A stretch of DNA of 64,000 nt from Lantana camara (Eukaryota > Streptophyta > Magnoliopsida > Lamiales > Verbenaceae): assembly GCA_037501455.1 (NCBI GenBank), contig CM074863.1, forward strand, positions 7,746,001-7,810,000. Reading direction: 5' to 3'. Of this stretch, positions 60,275 to 64,000 are shown in pieces; positions within the stretch are counted from its first letter, which is position 1; every line of letters begins with the position of its first letter. A program made the translations under genes and the position numbers. The notes beneath the pieces are model-generated. The model did not search any database and was not told the origin of the DNA. It worked only from the letters and a program-made list of their open reading frames with translations.

Positions 60275-63200
60275 ATGGAATCTCCCACAAAAACCAACCC
60301 GATATCAGCAGAACTTCTTGCCCAGATGACAGAACTCTTACGGCAAAAACAGCCAGAACCAACCAACCAAACCACAATCAACATCAAACTCAATGACAAA
60401 AACTACGCAATATGGTCAAGAACTGTTCAATTAGTGCTACTTGGCCGAGGAAGAACGGGATACATTACAGGAAAGACGGCATCCCCTGACCCCGATGATG
60501 CTGGATACGAAACTTGGGAACAGACGGACGGATCTGTTCGAAGTCTCATACTCAACTCAATGGAACCCGAGATCGCCGCCCAATTTATCCTCTGCCCCAA
60601 CACGAAGGAATTGTAGGACGAAATTGAAGCCACCTACCACGATGGTGGGGATAAACTAAAATTGTACGAACTCAAACAACGGGCATACCAAACTAGCCAA
60701 ACCGATATGTCCGTAGACCAATACTATCGGACTATCCAAGGAATTTGGAGAGAAATCGATTTTCGACAACCCCAATCGATGAAATGTCCAGATGATCGGA
60801 AAATCCACAATTTAGAAAAACAAGATGATAGGGTATTTGCTTTTTTATGGGGTCTGGACTGCAAATTTGACCCCATAAAGCGCGATCTGCTCAGAGCCCA
60901 GAAACCACCCACACTGGAAGAAGCTTACAGCGCAGTCCGGCGAAAGGATCGTCGTCTCTCAGCCATGAATGAACAGATGTCCGGCGGTGTTGGGATGGTG
61001 GCGAAGATGCGGTCAGAGACAAGCTCATCATCCCGCGAACACAGAGGAAGAAAACCCATCTCCAACCCGAACCAGAAATGTTCCGTGTGCGGGGGTACCA
61101 AGCATACAAAGGAGACATGCTTTGAGCTTCTGGGTTACCCGGATTGGTGGGCGGAATACCAGGCGAGGAAGAAAAAGATGGGCTCCACCGCCGGCGGCTC
61201 TCCTTGGCCACCGACCGGAAAAACCAACAAGGCGATGGGGGGCCCAGAAAACTGCGGTACCATGGGGGATACCCGAAAAGATGGCGAACAGGGAAAGGCT
61301 GCGATGGTCCGGGGAATTCATACAGGCGGCGGGGCCACCAATCGCGGAGGATACGGTGGCGGCGACGCCACCAACAATGAAGAATGCAGCAGCGGCGGAT
61401 CTTCTGGTAAGACAGTAGCTCAAGCCGACTCAGGTAAGGAAAGAATAAATCCAACCCTAAACAATAATTGGGTTATACATCTTGATATGGGAAATGGGCC
61501 AAACCGTACATGTGGGCTTGAGGAGCATGAGTTAGAATTTAACTCTAAATTCAAGAAAAATAATAGAGAAAGTGGGTCTGGGCCTAACGAAATTAATTGG
61601 GGCAAAGTCTTTGTGCAGACTCGTCAATTAAACCAAGATATAGAATGACTTATTGATTCCGGGGCCAGTGATCATATGACAAATGAAGTTCGTGATATTC
61701 GAACTCCCACCACCCCTCGAAGAACAACAGTAATTAATGCAAACGGGCTCTCATATCCTGTCATTGGGGCGGGAAATATTGAATTATCAGAAAAATTAAA
61801 TTTGTCTCACTACCTAGTTGTACCTACTCTCACCACTAAATTGCTTTCTGTTAGTCAAGTCACTAAAGAACTCAATTGTGCAGTATTGATGTTTCCCTCA
61901 TTTTGCCTCTTACAGGATATTCGTACGGGGGCGATCATTGGGCGTGGTACTGAGAGAGATGGATTGTACTACATCAACGATACCTCACAAACAGGCTCAA
62001 GTTTCTTGGCTCAAGGGAGCAATCACAGACAACTATGGTTATGGCATCGCCGATTGGGACACCCCTCCTTTCAGTATTTGAAACAGTTATTTCCAAATTT
62101 AGTGTCAGGATTAAGTTCTTTGCAGTGTGATACTTGTGTACTTGCTAAAAGTCACCGAACTGTTTACCCAAGTTCTAGTAATAAAGCAAATTTGCCTTTT
62201 CAGTTGATACATTCCGATGTTTGGGGACCTGTCCCAAGTCAAGTTAATTCCAGGTTTCGGTGGTTTATTCTATTTGTTGACGACTGCACCAAGTTCACGT
62301 GGGTGTACTTTCTGAACCAGAAATCTGATGTCCCAAGTACGATCAGAAACTTCTTCCAAATGATCCAGACACAGTTCTCTACTTCCATCAAAGTTTTTCG
62401 TATAGACAACGGCGGGGAGTTTATCAACCAAAACCTACAGGCATTCTTCTCCCAAAATGAGGTCATCCACAAGACAACCTGTCCCCACACCCCACAACAG
62501 AATGGGGTAGCAGAACGGAAAAATCGGTACATACTAGAGAGTACTCGGGCCTTCCTGTTTGAGGCCCACGTACCCAACTCGCACTGGGCTGAGGCAGTCT
62601 CCACAGCCGTATATGTTATGACCCGGCTGCCTACACAAGCACTGAAGTATGGAACACCCTTAGACACTCTCCGAAGGTTCCACTCTATTCCTTCCGTGCT
62701 CTTGCTCACCCCCCGAGTCTTTGGGTGCGTCGTCTTTCGTTCACACTCCAAAGCATCTACGAACCAAACTCGACCCTTGCGCGGTCCGTTGTGTCTTCCT
62801 TGGGTTTAACCCCACTCAGAAGGGTTACCACTGTTATGATCCGATAGGCAAACGCCACTATACCACCATGGATGTTGACTTCCTGGAAACAGATTACTAC
62901 TTCTCAACATCACCCAATCCTTCCCCTCAGAGGGAGAAGCAAAGTGAGGGAACAAATTGGATGTGTGAGTGGTTGGAACCGGTCCAAGAGTACACCCCGC
63001 CTCCGGTGATAGGTAAAGATACATCTCCACAGATTGATGATCCATCTCCATCTCTCTCAACCGCCTCAAATGATCTCCCATCAGCGAATATCCCTGAGGT
63101 AAGCACTCTTGACCCTCTTGTTTCCATCCCAAATACATATGTTCTACCTCCTCGACAGAACAGGGGCATTCCGCCGAACAGGTACAGCCCAGAGAGAACA

Positions 63201-64000
63201 AGCAGGTCCAAGTACCCGGTAGCTCATCATGTGGCTTCCAATTGTTCACCACAACTTCAGGGCTTTATCCACGCGGTTTACTCCCAAGATATTCCCAAAA
63301 CCGCTAAAGAAGCACAGACAAATTCCTTATGGCGACAAGCTATGGAAGAAGAGATTAAAGCCCTGGAAAAAAAACCAAACATGGGAGATATCTCCACTCC
63401 CAACCGGAAAACGTTCGGTCGGGTGCAAATGGGTTTTCAGTATCAATTACAAGATGGATGGAACGATCGAGAGATACAAGGCCAGACTGGTGGCTAAAGG
63501 ATACTCCCAGACCTATGGGATTGACTACACAGAGACGTTCTCTCCGGTGGCAAAATTGAACACTATCCGGATTCTGTTGTCCATTGCAGCTAACCACGAA
63601 TGGCTTTTACACCAGTTTGACGTAAAAAATGCATTTCTGCATGGTGACCTCGAGGAGGAGGTGTACATGGATCTCCCGCCTGGATTTGAAGAGCACTGGG
63701 ATGAACAAATGGTATGCAGATTAAAACGGTCTCTTTATGGGCTCAAGCAGTCGCCTAGAGCCTGGTTTGGAAAGTTTACTCTTGCCATGAAGAAATACGG
63801 GTACATCCAGAGCAACTCAGATCACTCCCTATTCTTCAAAAGACAGGACCACCTCATCACCCTACTGGTCATTTATGTCGACGATATGGTGATAATCGGG
63901 AATGATACTGAGGAGATGAATAACCTACAAAGGAACCTATCACAGGAGTTCGAAATGAAAAACTTGGGAGAACTGAGATACTTCCTAGGCATTGAAGTAA
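60275..64000 (+). pseudogene. Copia gag-pol polyprotein with stops and frameshifts, partial
   Basis: Visible parts in order: gag (INIKLNDKNYAIWSRTVQLVLLGRG, then FAFLWGLDCKFDPIKRDLL), zinc knuckle CSVCGGTKHTKETC (about 61081), protease LIDSGASDHMT (about 61649) directly after a TGA, GAG-pre-integrase LWHRRLGHPS (about 62040), integrase with HSDVWGP, DNGGEF and TPQQNGVAERKN, a frame change near 62720-62810, then reverse transcriptase from about 63488 with YVDDMVI at about 63873. It is cut by the window end before RNase H. The gag and protease parts share one frame despite two stop codons. Confidence 0.85.

Larger units (their letters stand above)
60040..64000 (+). mobile_element. Third Copia element, broken, runs off the window
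   Basis: LTR, iMet-type PBS and a polyprotein starting at 60275, in order. The polyprotein carries two in-frame stops (60614-60616 and 61646-61648) and at least two frameshifts (near 62720-62810 and near 63490). Gag and RT sequence differ clearly from both other Copia elements in the window, so it is a third lineage, possibly Ivana-like by gag character. Its right end, 3' LTR and target duplication are not visible. Confidence 0.85.

Noticed and set aside
1..64000. CRISPR arrays, operons, phage or bacterial defence systems
   Set aside because: The sequence is plant nuclear DNA; no regularly spaced repeat-spacer array or prokaryotic gene was seen.

Overview
The window is nuclear DNA of a flowering plant, most likely a eudicot. 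It is AT-rich, has spliced plant genes (an SMXL3-like gene, TAF15, a TIPIN/Swi3 homologue, a nepenthesin-type aspartyl protease) and is packed with plant LTR retrotransposons and small DNA transposons. There is no bacterial or organellar gene order and no CRISPR array. Species cannot be named from the sequence alone.

Layout. Positions 1-4993 hold the 5' part of a decayed minus-strand Gypsy (Tat-like) element: gag, primer-binding site and LTR. Its gag is split by a 2.1-kb insertion. Positions 5074-10245 are a long inverted-repeat (fold-back) element. Its right arm was hit by a Tat-like solo LTR (5796-9893), which was itself hit by a 3,284-bp solo LTR (5965-9248) with a perfect GATAC target duplication. 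Next come a one-exon membrane-protein gene (12352-13086, minus), a long gene-poor stretch, and an SMXL3-like gene in three exons (18121-20831, minus). A hAT-type element lies at 24031-24652.

An aspartyl protease gene on the minus strand is cut in two (27128-28258 and 33420-33658) by a complete Copia element (28259-33419). That element has an open 1,349-codon polyprotein, LTRs that read as identical, and a TAGCC target duplication, so it is a very recent insertion. TAF15 (36104-38911, plus, seven coding exons) and a TIPIN/Swi3 gene with an N-terminal zinc knuckle (39696-41784, minus, five exons) are convergent.

The right third is mostly repeats: a MITE (42220-42696); an old Ale-like Copia element (43138-48739) whose 5' LTR alone carries a hAT-type insertion; an F-box fragment; a minus-strand LTR ending at 53120 with a Tat-like solo LTR nested inside it; a 912-bp Mutator-type inverted-repeat element (54047-54958); two small uncharacterised genes; and a third, broken Copia element that starts at about 60040 and runs off the window end.

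The intact genes are ordinary plant housekeeping or developmental genes and do not form a pathway. The interest lies in the insertion history: repeated nesting, solo-LTR formation, and a fresh gene knock-out that leaves a shortened protease reading frame starting inside the antisense LTR.
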